From Butyrivibrio hungatei (GTDB taxonomy: Bacteria; Bacillota; Clostridia; Lachnospirales; Lachnospiraceae), in assembly GCF_900101605.1 (NCBI RefSeq), contig NZ_FMUR01000020.1, positions 1 to 63,486 of the forward strand: 63,486 nucleotides of DNA, written 5' to 3'. The notes below the pieces were generated by a model. It was not told where the DNA came from. It did not search any database and worked only from the letters and a program-made list of their open reading frames with translations. Made by a program: the position numbers and the translations under genes. Positions 44,230-51,541 of the stretch are shown piece after piece; the first letter of the stretch is position 1; each line of letters opens with the position of its first letter.

Positions 44230-44461
44230 CATACTTACATTATAGCGGAAAAACAACGGCAATAGCACCTACATTGTTTTGCATATTTTATTTTTGGTGA
44301 TACAAAAATTTAATTGTGATAAAAGTTATTATCGCCGAGAATTTAAAATGCTTATTGGACATAACCACGGGCAGTCCATATAATCCCACTTATAATCAAT
44401 CGACGATGCATCTGATTTTTCCATAAAAACGTTTTTGACAAAATTTAGGAGGATCTTATTT

Positions 44462-44640
44462 ATGAAAAAATTTACTAAAGTTCTGGCAACTGCGATTGCT
44501 GTTGTAACCGCCTCGATATTTCTTACAGGTTGCGGTTCGGGTTCGACAGGAAATACCGTAAATGCCGCTGCCAAAGACGGTGCCGCAGATTCAGCCGGTG
44601 ACGACTCAAAAGCTGCAGGAGCAAAGAAAGGAACTTCAGA
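44462..44640 (+). pseudogene. 5' fragment of an ABC-transporter substrate-binding lipoprotein gene
   Basis: TTAGGAGG precedes an ATG reading KKFTKVLATAIAVVTASIFL then TGCGSGSTGN, a textbook lipoprotein signal (lipobox FLTGC) with the Ala/Gly/Ser/Asp linker of solute-binding proteins. After about 58 codons (AGAKKGTSE) the sequence abruptly becomes the complement of a LysR gene. The rest of the gene is absent, so the product is dead; readthrough ends at 44701. Confidence 0.8.
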
Positions 44641-45054
44641 GATAAGCGTTTTGACATTCTCAATAACTTCGTTTGTCTGTGTCTCTTTTACGGAGTACTG
44701 AACATCATCGTACCCATTCTCTTTTATCAAGTCGACAAAAGCATTGACCGCAAATGTATAATGCTGCATCGAAACCGAGAATGTAGGTTTTACCTTCGCC
44801 GAATTTAAGAATTTCTCCTCAAATTTCTCATACACCTCAACCGTGCTTCTGGCGTTGGCAATAAACGTTCTCCCGGCGACCGTAGTCACAACACCATGAT
44901 GAACCCTTTGAAAAATCCGGATGCCAATTTCATTTTCAAGCTCTCTTATGGCTATCGATAATCCCGGCTGGGAAACATGCAACTTATCGGCAGCCTTACG
45001 CATGGAGCACTCTTCATCTATGGCAATGACATATTTGAGTTGTAATATAGTCAT
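44636..45054 (-). pseudogene. 5' fragment of a LysR-family regulator gene
   Basis: About 140 codons of a normal LysR protein: HTH SMRKAADKLHVSQPGLSIAI, linker REL..EIGIRIFQRVHHGVVT and the start of the ligand domain (FSVSMQHYTFAVNAFVDLIK, QTNEVIENVKTLISE). It then runs into the antisense of the substrate-binding protein fragment, giving a nonsense tail (EVPFFAPAAFESSPAESAA) to a stop at 44329. The N-terminus resembles LysR regulators of sulfur or amino-acid uptake, which would fit the fused transporter fragment. Confidence 0.82.
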
Positions 45055-45333
45055 TCAAAGCCTCCCTTCATAATGGTTTTTACCCACATAAGAAAAAGAT
45101 CCACCGCATTTTTTCGACTGGTTATCGATAAAATACAGTGAACCTCCGGTTGCCCGGTCGGCTGAGCCGACTATGTTAAAATACTTTGCCGAGTACTTTT
45201 CTCACTTATGGATTAAATTTGTACTACCATTATGTGCTTAAAATACTATCATAACGGCCGCTTATGCAAAATTAACTTTTACTTATTACCCGATATAAAT
45301 AATAGTTTAGTGCAAATTCAAATTCATCATTCT
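45055..45333. other. Intergenic region
   Basis: Upstream region of the LysR fragment. It contains a GTCGGCTGAGCCGAC inverted repeat (about 45167-45181) and T-rich stretches. No gene seen. Confidence 0.4.
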
Positions 45334-45408
45334 TCATTCATAAAATTTATCCCACGCCTGATCCATATCTGCCAAAGCAATCGGTGAATATACTATTTCA
45401 TAATCCAT
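45334..45408 (-). pseudogene. RelE/ParE-type toxin fragment
   Basis: One base after the antitoxin stop, an ATG starts MDYEIVYSPIALADMDQAWD then KFYE and a TGA after 24 codons. RelE/ParE toxins start just this way (beta strand with Y-x-x-A-x-x-D-L-D-x-x-W-D) and run to about 90-100 residues. The rest is gone, so the pair has lost its toxin. Confidence 0.72.
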
Positions 45409-45409
45409 T

Positions 45410-45685
45410 TCAGCCCTTCACCATCCTGCGCCTATTTTTAAAGTGCTCAGCAACCTCATCGTCGCTAATCCATCCTTCCTCTTCTCCGGAAGCAAACCCG
45501 GCATTGAGTTCGCTGATAAGTTTGACCATCGCCCTTGCCTTATCGAAAATCTCATCATCCTCTATGCTATGTATGCTATATTGTCCACGACCATTCTTAG
45601 TAAGATAAACGGGTTTACCTGCTTCTACCTTATCCAGAACCTGACCATAATTACGCAATTCAGAAATTGGTGCAATTGTTGGCAT
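45410..45685 (-). CDS. Phd/YefM-type antitoxin, orphaned
   Basis: A 91-residue protein with the Phd/YefM N-terminal DNA-binding fold (PTIAPISELRNYGQVLDKVE, GKPVYLTKNGRGQYSI) and a C-terminal toxin-neutralising tail (EEGWISDDEVAEHFKNRR). GGAGG lies eight bases ahead of the ATG used. The toxin gene directly downstream is truncated, so this antitoxin is probably maintained by chance or as an autorepressor. Confidence 0.88.
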   Translation of the reverse strand: MPTIAPISELRNYGQVLDKVEAGKPVYLTKNGRGQYSIHSIEDDEIFDKARAMVKLISELNAGFASGEEEGWISDDEVAEHFKNRRRMVKG

Positions 45686-45773
45686 ATAAATCACCTCCGT
45701 TTCTTACCAAGATTATATATAGTCTAAAATATTTTTTTCAACAAATTCTTCGAACATCATTAAGTTCCACAGT

Positions 45774-46991
45774 TTAGTTGGAAGCCTTAAAATTATATAT
45801 AGGCTTCATCACATCGATTATCTCCACCGACTCCTTGATTACGTCGATAATATCATCCAGTGACTTGTAGGCCATCGGAGCCTCATCGATTGTCGCCTCG
45901 CAAACAGATGAAGTGTAGATTCCCTTCATAGACTCCTTGTACTCCTCCATTGAAAGATTATTCTTCGCCGCAGTTCTGGACATAAGTCTTCCTGCACCGT
46001 GAGGAGCTGAATAGTTCCACTCGGGATTTCCCTTACCGATTGCAAGAACAGATCCGTCCCTCATATTAATGGGAATGAGAACCTTTTCGCCCTCGTGAGC
46101 CGCGATAGAGCCCTTCCTAAGGATCATCTCCTCAGTGTCAATGTAGTTATGAATTGTGTGAAAAGACTCCCCGGCTGAAAGGCCTGTCTTTTCCAAAAGA
46201 ATCTCTGCCATCTTCTCACGGTTTCTCTTGGCAAATCTCTGGCATATCTCCACATCATGAAGGTAGTCCTCAAGATATCTTCCCGATAAATAGCACAGAT
46301 CCTCAGGCATTGTCATAGGTCCCTCATGGAACTTCTTGTTATAGAGCTCCTTAAGTGCAGCCTGAATCTCTTTTCGTCTTCCCTGCTCTTTATATGTCTT
46401 AATAAGTAGGTTTCTTGCCTCATAATACTCGCCGATTCCCTTATCAAGGTCAACAGCAAGAGCCTGATATAGATCTGCAACCTGTTTTCCAAGATTTCTT
46501 GATCCGGAATGTATAACGAGGAACTGTGTTCCATCCGCAGCTCTGTCAATCTCAATGAAATGATTTCCGCCACCAAGTGTTCCCAACGATCTCTCAAGAC
46601 GCTTTGCCTCTTTTAATTGGCGGTAGCAGCGAAGCTCTGTAAGATCGAATTTCTCAACTCTTCCATCCCATACCTCTTTTCCTGATGGAATGGTGAAAGC
46701 AACCATGTCAAATTTCTCGAGGTCAATCTTTTGCTTGCCAAGATTAACCGTATACATACCGCAGCCGATATCCACGCCGACTACGTTAGGTACAGCTTTG
46801 TCAGTTATAGTCATTGTTGTTCCGATCGTGCAGCCCTTGCCAGCGTGAACGTCAGGCATGATCCTGATCTTAGAACCTTCTGTCATGGGATAGTCGCACA
46901 TTCGTCTTATCTGCTCTATCGCCTCATCCTCCACTACTTTTGCGTAGCAGATAGCTGTATTTACTTTACCTCTTATCTCTATTGTATTCAT
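45774..46991 (-). CDS. rtcB: RtcB-type RNA-splicing ligase (copy 1)
   Basis: A 405-residue RtcB. Active-site elements are in order: MPDVHAGKGCTIGTTMT near 46-62, GVDIGCGM near 72-79 (metal-binding Cys), LGTLGGGNHFIEID near 137-150, VIHSGSRNLGKQVADLY near 159-175, IHNYID, and APHGAGRLMSRT near 320-331 with the guanylated His. It joins 2',3'-cyclic-phosphate or 3'-phosphate RNA ends to 5'-OH ends using GTP and Mn2+. It lies downstream of rsr and shares its strand; a ten-base-pair hairpin lies just before its ribosome site GGAAGG. A second, diverged RtcB is at 50288-51424. Confidence 0.95.
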   Translation of the reverse strand: MNTIEIRGKVNTAICYAKVVEDEAIEQIRRMCDYPMTEGSKIRIMPDVHAGKGCTIGTTMTITDKAVPNVVGVDIGCGMYTVNLGKQKIDLEKFDMVAFTIPSGKEVWDGRVEKFDLTELRCYRQLKEAKRLERSLGTLGGGNHFIEIDRAADGTQFLVIHSGSRNLGKQVADLYQALAVDLDKGIGEYYEARNLLIKTYKEQGRRKEIQAALKELYNKKFHEGPMTMPEDLCYLSGRYLEDYLHDVEICQRFAKRNREKMAEILLEKTGLSAGESFHTIHNYIDTEEMILRKGSIAAHEGEKVLIPINMRDGSVLAIGKGNPEWNYSAPHGAGRLMSRTAAKNNLSMEEYKESMKGIYTSSVCEATIDEAPMAYKSLDDIIDVIKESVEIIDVMKPIYNFKASN

Positions 46992-46994
46992 TGT

Positions 46995-47120
46995 ATCCTT
47001 CCAATCCGGCTGGAAGTCTTCATACTTCCAGCCACTTTCTCTAACAAGGAACTTCCGCCCTCGCTATTCGCTCGCCTGAAGACGTTCGAACCAGGCTCTA
47101 AAATACATCGTCAGGTTCTC
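46995..47120 (-). other. Structured gap between rsr and rtcB copy 1
   Basis: On the gene strand GGCTGGAAGT and ACTTCCAGCC form a perfect ten-base stem (47008-47033) directly before the rtcB ribosome site. Earlier in the gap GCCTGGTTCGAAC with CAGGC forms a hairpin whose loop contains the T-loop-like GTTCGAAC. It may be another tRNA-like domain, a processing signal or a translational control; no full cloverleaf fits. Confidence 0.5.
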
Positions 47121-48590
47121 TCAGCCAGCAATCCTTTCGTACCGCGATGATGAAAGGACGCTCATCATGAATTTATATGGTTCAAGATTTCCGTCTTTTA
47201 ACATTGAAAAGACCTGCGGACTGCAGCCCGATACCAGTGCCACGCCTTGATCATTCATCCTGACGGGCTGCTGTATATTGCGGCTGTTAACATTCCAAAA
47301 GATTACCTGAGGAAGCTTGTAGCCATATTTTTCAAATGCTCTTTTGGCATTTTCAAAGTTAGTAGCTTTCGCACCACCGGCACAGCTGTCAAACTCCATA
47401 TCAGAAATGATGTAAAGCTTTTCCGGCATGTCGGACTGTTTTAGGCTATTATTTACAGCGGTGTGTAGTATCAACATGAATGTCTTTTCTATATTTGTAT
47501 TGCTACATTCATTGAAGCTCATGCAATAACGCACTTTATCAACTATATCTTTTCCCTTGATTTCGATGAGTCTCGGGTTTGCAGAAAAAGTTATGAAGTG
47601 ATCATGAAAAGCTCCGGTATTTCTTTCTGCAAAGTAAATTCCCAGTGACTGCGCCACCGCTGCAGGACTCGGATTGGTATTCCAGTACATTGATCCCGAG
47701 CCATCGACTACAACAAGTGAATTGTCAGAGCCTGCATAATTCTCAAGCGCATTCCATGTTGTATCCATGGCGCGTCTCTCAGCTTCAGAGAACTCTTTTT
47801 TCCCTAAAACAGGAGCTATAACATCATACGGTGTAAGCGTTCCGGTGTGCATTACCGAAGGATCTTCGGTCGCTTTACGGATAAAAGACTCGTACCTATC
47901 CCCATCGTTTCTGATAAAAGCCTGTCTGTACTTATACAGTGCTTTTGAAGGTTGCTTCGCGTAGTCAAAAGAATAGTCTCTCTCACGGAGGTTATTCTCT
48001 ATAATCTTGATCTGTGCCCTTAGAGCCGAGAGTGCTTTACGGTACTCAGCATCTGACATCTTCATTGCTCTTGCGATCTTCTTTGCATTTCTTACAGCTT
48101 CTTTATTGCTTGTATTTATTGAAGGAAGCCATTTTGCCAAAAGAAAAATCTGCGCATTCTCTTTATCAGCTTCAAGAGCTGCCATATCGGCTTTGAGTGC
48201 TTTATCAAAATATGCCAATACTTCTTTTTCAACAGGTGTACCAAACAGTGCCAAAAGATCATCATATCTGCCATACTCTGCAACATACTCAATATTCTTT
48301 TTCACTGATTCAGGTTCACACTCAGCCATAAATTTAAGGATAACCTTGAACACTCTTCTCTCTCCAAGGCCGCCTCTTATGTCTCTTGCAAAGAAAAGCA
48401 TCTTCATTGCAAGATTGGCGTCCTCAACATAGGCTCTTGTGAATCTAAATATAATGTCTTCATCAGATGCGTGCCTAAGCGCACCTATTGTTGCAAAGAG
48501 ATCCAGGCAGTCAGACTTAGTTGATACGTAAGTTGCCGCGCCGTTCTCTGTATATGTTTTATTTGCTTCTTTTTTCAAAAAATCTAACAT
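47121..48590 (-). CDS. rsr: TROVE-domain Ro60-like protein (Rsr)
   Basis: A 489-residue Ro60 orthologue. Residues ~1-280 are the TROVE HEAT-like ring (ATYVSTKSDCLDLFATIGAL, FRFTRAYVEDANLAMKMLFF, RDIRGGLGERRVFKVIL). The vWA domain near 296-480 has MIDAS VVVDGSGSM. Ro60 rings bind Y RNA on the outside and the 3' ends of misfolded RNA in the hole, and in bacteria Rsr works with RNases or RNA repair. The second ATG is used: AGAGG lies eight bases before it but only two before the first. Three Y-like RNAs lie directly upstream on the same strand. Confidence 0.94.
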   Translation of the reverse strand: MLDFLKKEANKTYTENGAATYVSTKSDCLDLFATIGALRHASDEDIIFRFTRAYVEDANLAMKMLFFARDIRGGLGERRVFKVILKFMAECEPESVKKNIEYVAEYGRYDDLLALFGTPVEKEVLAYFDKALKADMAALEADKENAQIFLLAKWLPSINTSNKEAVRNAKKIARAMKMSDAEYRKALSALRAQIKIIENNLRERDYSFDYAKQPSKALYKYRQAFIRNDGDRYESFIRKATEDPSVMHTGTLTPYDVIAPVLGKKEFSEAERRAMDTTWNALENYAGSDNSLVVVDGSGSMYWNTNPSPAAVAQSLGIYFAERNTGAFHDHFITFSANPRLIEIKGKDIVDKVRYCMSFNECSNTNIEKTFMLILHTAVNNSLKQSDMPEKLYIISDMEFDSCAGGAKATNFENAKRAFEKYGYKLPQVIFWNVNSRNIQQPVRMNDQGVALVSGCSPQVFSMLKDGNLEPYKFMMSVLSSSRYERIAG

Positions 48591-48613
48591 CGTCATTTCC
48601 TCTCTTCTAAAAC

Positions 48614-48709
48614 AAGGTGCCACCGGGATATAGTGCCCGGCCCACTCACCCTGCACAAGCAGGGCGCGATTTACAGTCGCGGACTTATTTTAATTGCTGT
48701 ATGCACCTT
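48614..48709 (-). ncRNA. Y-like RNA 3 (tRNA-Tyr-like anticodon arm)
   Basis: Ends pair AAGGTGC/GCACCTT. The 5' side then reads ATA-CAGCAATTA. Inside are a five-base-pair arm CGCGA/TCGCG with the seven-base loop CTGTAAA (a Tyr-type GUA anticodon loop with U33 and A37), a hairpin CCCTGC-TTGT-GCAGGG placed like a class II variable arm, and CCGGG/CCCGG closing an eight-base loop at the T-arm position. No D-arm is evident. Ends 23 bases before the rsr start codon. Pairing by eye; RNA boundaries inferred from the terminal stem. Confidence 0.72.
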
Positions 48710-48716
48710 TCATCAC

Positions 48717-48827
48717 TAGATACACTCCTTTAACAGTAGAGGGATTTGAACCCTCCAAACCTTCCGGCTATGAACCGGATACTACCCTTTGTAGTGAACC
48801 GTTGGATTAAATTGCTGCAGGTATCTA
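48717..48827 (-). ncRNA. Y-like RNA 2 (nearly complete tRNA mimic, CAU loop)
   Basis: Ends pair TAGATAC/GTATCTA, followed by CTG-CAGCAATTT on the 5' side and GGAGT before the 3' strand. The body is almost a cloverleaf: AACGGT/ACTGTT (six pairs with one G-U), ACTAC/GTAGT with five loop bases, TCCGG/CCGGA with loop TTCATAG (CAU in the anticodon place, U33 present), seven variable bases, and GAGGG-TTCAAAT-CCCTC. The acceptor-like stem continues into more RNA on both sides instead of free ends, so it would not act as a charged tRNA. Same 111-nt span as RNA 1. Confidence 0.82.
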
Positions 48828-48838
48828 TCTGTTTTCAC

Positions 48839-48949
48839 AAGACACATACACCCCGAAGGGTTGGAGCGAGATTCGAACCCGCGACCTCCGGATAATTTAT
48901 CCGGTGCTTAACCACTTAGCTATCCTGTAGTAATTGCTGCCTGTGTCTT
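48839..48949 (-). ncRNA. Y-like RNA 1 (tRNA-like with D, anticodon and T arms)
   Basis: Ends pair AAGACACA/TGTGTCTT (eight perfect pairs). The 5' side continues GG-CAGCAATTA. The body holds GATAGCTAAGTGGTTAAGCA (a D-arm sequence), CCGGA/TCCGG closing a seven-base loop TAAATTA that lacks U33, and GCGGG-TTCGAAT-CTCGC as T-arm. Acceptor pairing is weak; a tight ACCC-TTCG-GGGT hairpin follows. This layout (closing stem, then tRNA-like module) is that of YrlA-type bacterial Y RNAs, which bind Rsr. First RNA after the promoter. Confidence 0.8.
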
Positions 48950-48961
48950 TGTTGTGATTAA

Positions 48962-48990
48962 ATCATAGCGCAACATTTTGGAGATAAAAA
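48962..48990 (-). promoter_or_regulatory. Promoter for the Y-like RNA/rsr/rtcB transcript
   Basis: Minus strand: weak -35 TTTTTA, 17-base spacer, -10 TATGAT. Predicted start is about six to twelve bases before the 5' stem of RNA 1. The weak -35 box suggests activator dependence; the divergent WYL-domain gene is the natural candidate. Confidence 0.55.
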
Positions 48991-48998
48991 GATGCAGA

Positions 48999-49027
48999 TT
49001 GACTCTTTATCACACCCCCAATATAAT
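48999..49027 (+). promoter_or_regulatory. Consensus sigma-A promoter of the WYL regulator
   Basis: TTGACT, exactly 17 bases, TATAAT, giving a leader of about 55 bases before the ATG. It lies back-to-back, ten bases from the -35 of the RNA promoter, so binding near here could control both directions. Confidence 0.85.
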
Positions 49028-49090
49028 TAAATATATTCCGAAATTTGTATTATTTAATCAATATTTGCAACCCCAATTAAGAGGTGTACT

Positions 49091-50077
49091 ATGACAGAGA
49101 AGTATAAAATTTATCTTTCAGATGATACAAGATCAAGACTTATAAATGACGCTGAGCTCTTTGAATTCACCAAGAAGGATGAGTCCGTTAACCTCAACTC
49201 ATTCCTTAAGACGCTGATAGTCAATTATTTCGACCGCTACAGACATGACAGCGAAAATCTGCTTGCCAACATTAAACATGATCTGACAAGTATAACCTCA
49301 ATCAGCGATAAGGATGCCGCTCTTCTGGCAGACAAGATAGTAAGCACCTACATCAAGACCGACAGCCTTCAGAGCAGCAAGAACTCTGCCCTAACTCTCA
49401 CTGTAAGCGGCTCTTCTTATGAAATCCTCAAGATCATTGAGAATAACATGTTAAAAGATACATCTCTTTCCCAGTATCTTAAGGACATGTTTAATTCATA
49501 TCTGTCAATTCCGAGAAGTGAAAGAGAAACGATCATATTCAAGGATACCTATGAGGACATTTCGAAGGCACTCAGAGAGCACAGAATTATCTCTTTTACC
49601 ACCACAAGTTCCGGTGACAATATAGCTTACCACGTTGAGCCGTATGTTATTGCCCCCTCCAAAGAGGAACAGTGTAACTATCTGCTATGCAAGGATATAA
49701 ATTCTCGAATCCCGAGAACGTTTAGAATATCAAGACTTAGAAGTGTCTTTGTAACTTCCGACACCTTTACTGTAGATAGTGACATGCAAAAAGAGCTTCA
49801 GGAAAAAGCAATCCGAAGCCCTCATTCAGTGTCATTAACAGTTCAGGCAGTTGTTCGCCTAAACAAATATGGAGTTAAAAAGTTTAAAGTAATCACCAAG
49901 AACAGGCCCATCGTATCAAAAATCGAAGGAGATCTGTACTATTTTGACTGGCCTGAACTTCAGTTAGAAGAATACTTCAAACGTTTTGGCAAAGATGCAA
50001 AAGTTATTAAGCCTGCATCTCTAAAGGAAAAAATCAAGAAGTTCTATTACTATGGGCTCAGAGAGTATAGTAAGTAA
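49091..50077 (+). CDS. WYL-domain regulator of the RNA-repair locus
   Basis: A 328-residue protein. The N-terminus (KYKIYLSDDTRSRLINDAEL, NLNSFLKTLIVNYFDRY) resembles a ribbon-helix-helix-like segment repeated near 105-145 (LTVSGSSYEILKIIENNML, LSQYLKDMFNSYL). The WYL domain covers ~155-240 (ISKALREHRIISFTT, HVEPYVIAPSKEEQ, NYLLCKD, RTFRISRLRSVFV), and a WCX-like C-terminus follows. WYL domains sense nucleic-acid or nucleotide ligands and control RNA repair and defence loci; in other bacteria RtcR fills this role for rtc genes. Divergent from the RNAs; ribosome site GAGGTG. Confidence 0.85.
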   Translation: MTEKYKIYLSDDTRSRLINDAELFEFTKKDESVNLNSFLKTLIVNYFDRYRHDSENLLANIKHDLTSITSISDKDAALLADKIVSTYIKTDSLQSSKNSALTLTVSGSSYEILKIIENNMLKDTSLSQYLKDMFNSYLSIPRSERETIIFKDTYEDISKALREHRIISFTTTSSGDNIAYHVEPYVIAPSKEEQCNYLLCKDINSRIPRTFRISRLRSVFVTSDTFTVDSDMQKELQEKAIRSPHSVSLTVQAVVRLNKYGVKKFKVITKNRPIVSKIEGDLYYFDWPELQLEEYFKRFGKDAKVIKPASLKEKIKKFYYYGLREYSK

Positions 50078-50094
50078 GAATTATTTGCAGACTT

Positions 50095-50175
50095 CCTACA
50101 TCCCTGTGGCGGGTAGAATCAGACATTTTGACTCTTTCATCGAAATCAGTCAAGTCTCTACCGGCCACCCTGCTC
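50095..50175. other. Long imperfect hairpin between convergent genes
   Basis: GTGGCGGGTAGA and TCTACCGGCCAC form an outer stem with one mismatch; inside, GAC/GTC and GACT/AGTC pairs continue the helix toward loop CTTTCATCGAAATC. It lies between the WYL gene and rtcB copy 2. It could terminate either gene, though there is no good T-run, or be another structured RNA. Confidence 0.6.
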
Positions 50176-50287
50176 CGACATCCAGCCCGTTATCTTTATT
50201 GATAAGATTGTAATCGCAGAAGCAATTAAATTTTATATCCGCACGTTAATTTATCAGCATATTTTTTTAACGTAATCTGCATTATCT

Positions 50288-51424
50288 TCACGCATTCCCT
50301 CCCTTGTAGTTATACACAGGCTTTAGGATCTTCATGATATCTGCGGTCTCAGCAATAGCATCTTGGATATAGCTTATTTCTCTGTATGCAAAAGGAGCCT
50401 CATCGAGCGTTGCCTTTCCTATGCACGTGGAGTATATCCCCTTCATTTCCGACTTAAACTCGGAAACTGTATGAGAAGATAATATCTTTTCCCTGGAAGC
50501 AATTCTTCCTGAACCATGTGGAGCAGAAACATTCCACTCCCGGTTGCCAAATCCGGTTCCAAGAATCACTCCATCTCTCATGTTTACGGGGATAATCACT
50601 TCTTCGCCCTTCTTTGCTGAAATAGCGCCTTTCCTAAGAATAGGAGTATCGCCTTCAAAATCGACATAATTGTGAATGCATGAATGTATCTCATCAAACT
50701 TCCATTTCATGCCTTTGGCAATCTCACTTACAATAACTCTGCGGTTTAAATCCGCATATTCCTGTACAACCGCTACATCATGCAGGTAATCTGAAAGTAA
50801 TTCATCGGTAAGATATGTTAGCTCATAGGGAACATCTTTTTTACCCTGCTTCTTAAGAAGCTTATGGCCTTCGCCCATGTAGTACTCAGCCACTTCTTTT
50901 CCCAGATGGCGGCTTCCGGTATGAACTATGAGATATCCCTCTTCGGTGCTGTCACAATCAATCTCAATGAAGTGATTTCCACCGCCAAGAGTTCCAATGC
51001 TTAGCATTGCCTTATCATATCTGATATGCTCTGCGCAGATAAGCCTTGCAAGGTCAAAATCTTGAGCCTTAGCGTGGACGTTACTTCGTATGTCAAAGCC
51101 TACGGGAATATTCTTCTTTATAATCGAATCGAGTTTCTGGAAATCCTTTCGTACTTTCCCGACCTTAACCATGCCCATTCCACATCCAATATCAATGCCA
51201 AGTAGAGCAGGCATTATTGCATCCTTTACTGTCATGGTCAATCCAATAGGGCCAACCTTACCCGGATGAACATCCGGCATTACTACTATATTGCTGCCAT
51301 TTGCAGCCTCAGTGTCACATATCATCTTAATCTGAGAAATGGCATATCGATCGACATTTCCATCATTCTCATCTCCAATGCACATGATCATGGCATCTGA
51401 GTATTTTCCTTTTATCTGTATCAA
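50288..51424 (-). CDS. rtcB: RtcB-type RNA ligase (copy 2)
   Basis: A 378-residue RtcB with all core motifs: MPDVHPGKVGPIGLTMTV, LLGIDIGCGMGM, IGTLGGGNHFIEIDC, VHTGSRHLGKEVAEYYMG, HNYVDFEGD and SAPHGSGRIASRE with the nucleotidyl-His. It differs from copy 1 throughout and is not a recent duplicate. GGAGG lies seven bases before a TTG, which I take as start, matching the position of copy 1's Met; the ORF extends 15 codons further without a better signal. It is transcribed toward the WYL gene. Its leader may fold into two competing hairpins behind a 25-codon ORF. Confidence 0.93.
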   Translation of the reverse strand: MIQIKGKYSDAMIMCIGDENDGNVDRYAISQIKMICDTEAANGSNIVVMPDVHPGKVGPIGLTMTVKDAIMPALLGIDIGCGMGMVKVGKVRKDFQKLDSIIKKNIPVGFDIRSNVHAKAQDFDLARLICAEHIRYDKAMLSIGTLGGGNHFIEIDCDSTEEGYLIVHTGSRHLGKEVAEYYMGEGHKLLKKQGKKDVPYELTYLTDELLSDYLHDVAVVQEYADLNRRVIVSEIAKGMKWKFDEIHSCIHNYVDFEGDTPILRKGAISAKKGEEVIIPVNMRDGVILGTGFGNREWNVSAPHGSGRIASREKILSSHTVSEFKSEMKGIYSTCIGKATLDEAPFAYREISYIQDAIAETADIMKILKPVYNYKGGNA

Positions 51425-51441
51425 AATAAAACCTCCGTTAC

Positions 51442-51492
51442 AGGTGTTTATGTCTCTGTTGACATGCAAAAAACACCTCTATGAATCAGAGG
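51442..51492 (-). promoter_or_regulatory. Possible attenuator hairpins upstream of rtcB copy 2
   Basis: On the minus strand CCTCT-GATTCAT-AGAGG is followed by TGTTTTTT, a weak terminator shape. The AGGTGTTT of its 3' arm can alternatively pair with AAACACCT downstream, enclosing ATGTC/GACAT, a stronger hairpin that would undo the first. Alternative pairing just before the ribosome site, with a short ORF upstream, is the classical layout for attenuation. Confidence 0.45.
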
Positions 51493-51541
51493 CACAAGCA
51501 AAAGTCCTTATACCGGTTCTTTTTCTTTTCTTGGAATAATC

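Noticed and set aside
44077..44268. 63-residue minus-strand ORF containing a REP unit
   Set aside because: Half of it is REP sequence and upstream hydrophobic noise. The last part (ILLSDNVEWRVDNLDVSSDN) could be a gene-end remnant, but I cannot support a function.
48614..48949. Ordinary tRNA genes
   Set aside because: T-arms and anticodon arms look like tRNA, but acceptor stems are missing or extended into longer closing stems, RNA 1 lacks U33, RNA 3 lacks a D-arm, and all share a CAGCAATT box outside the cloverleaf.
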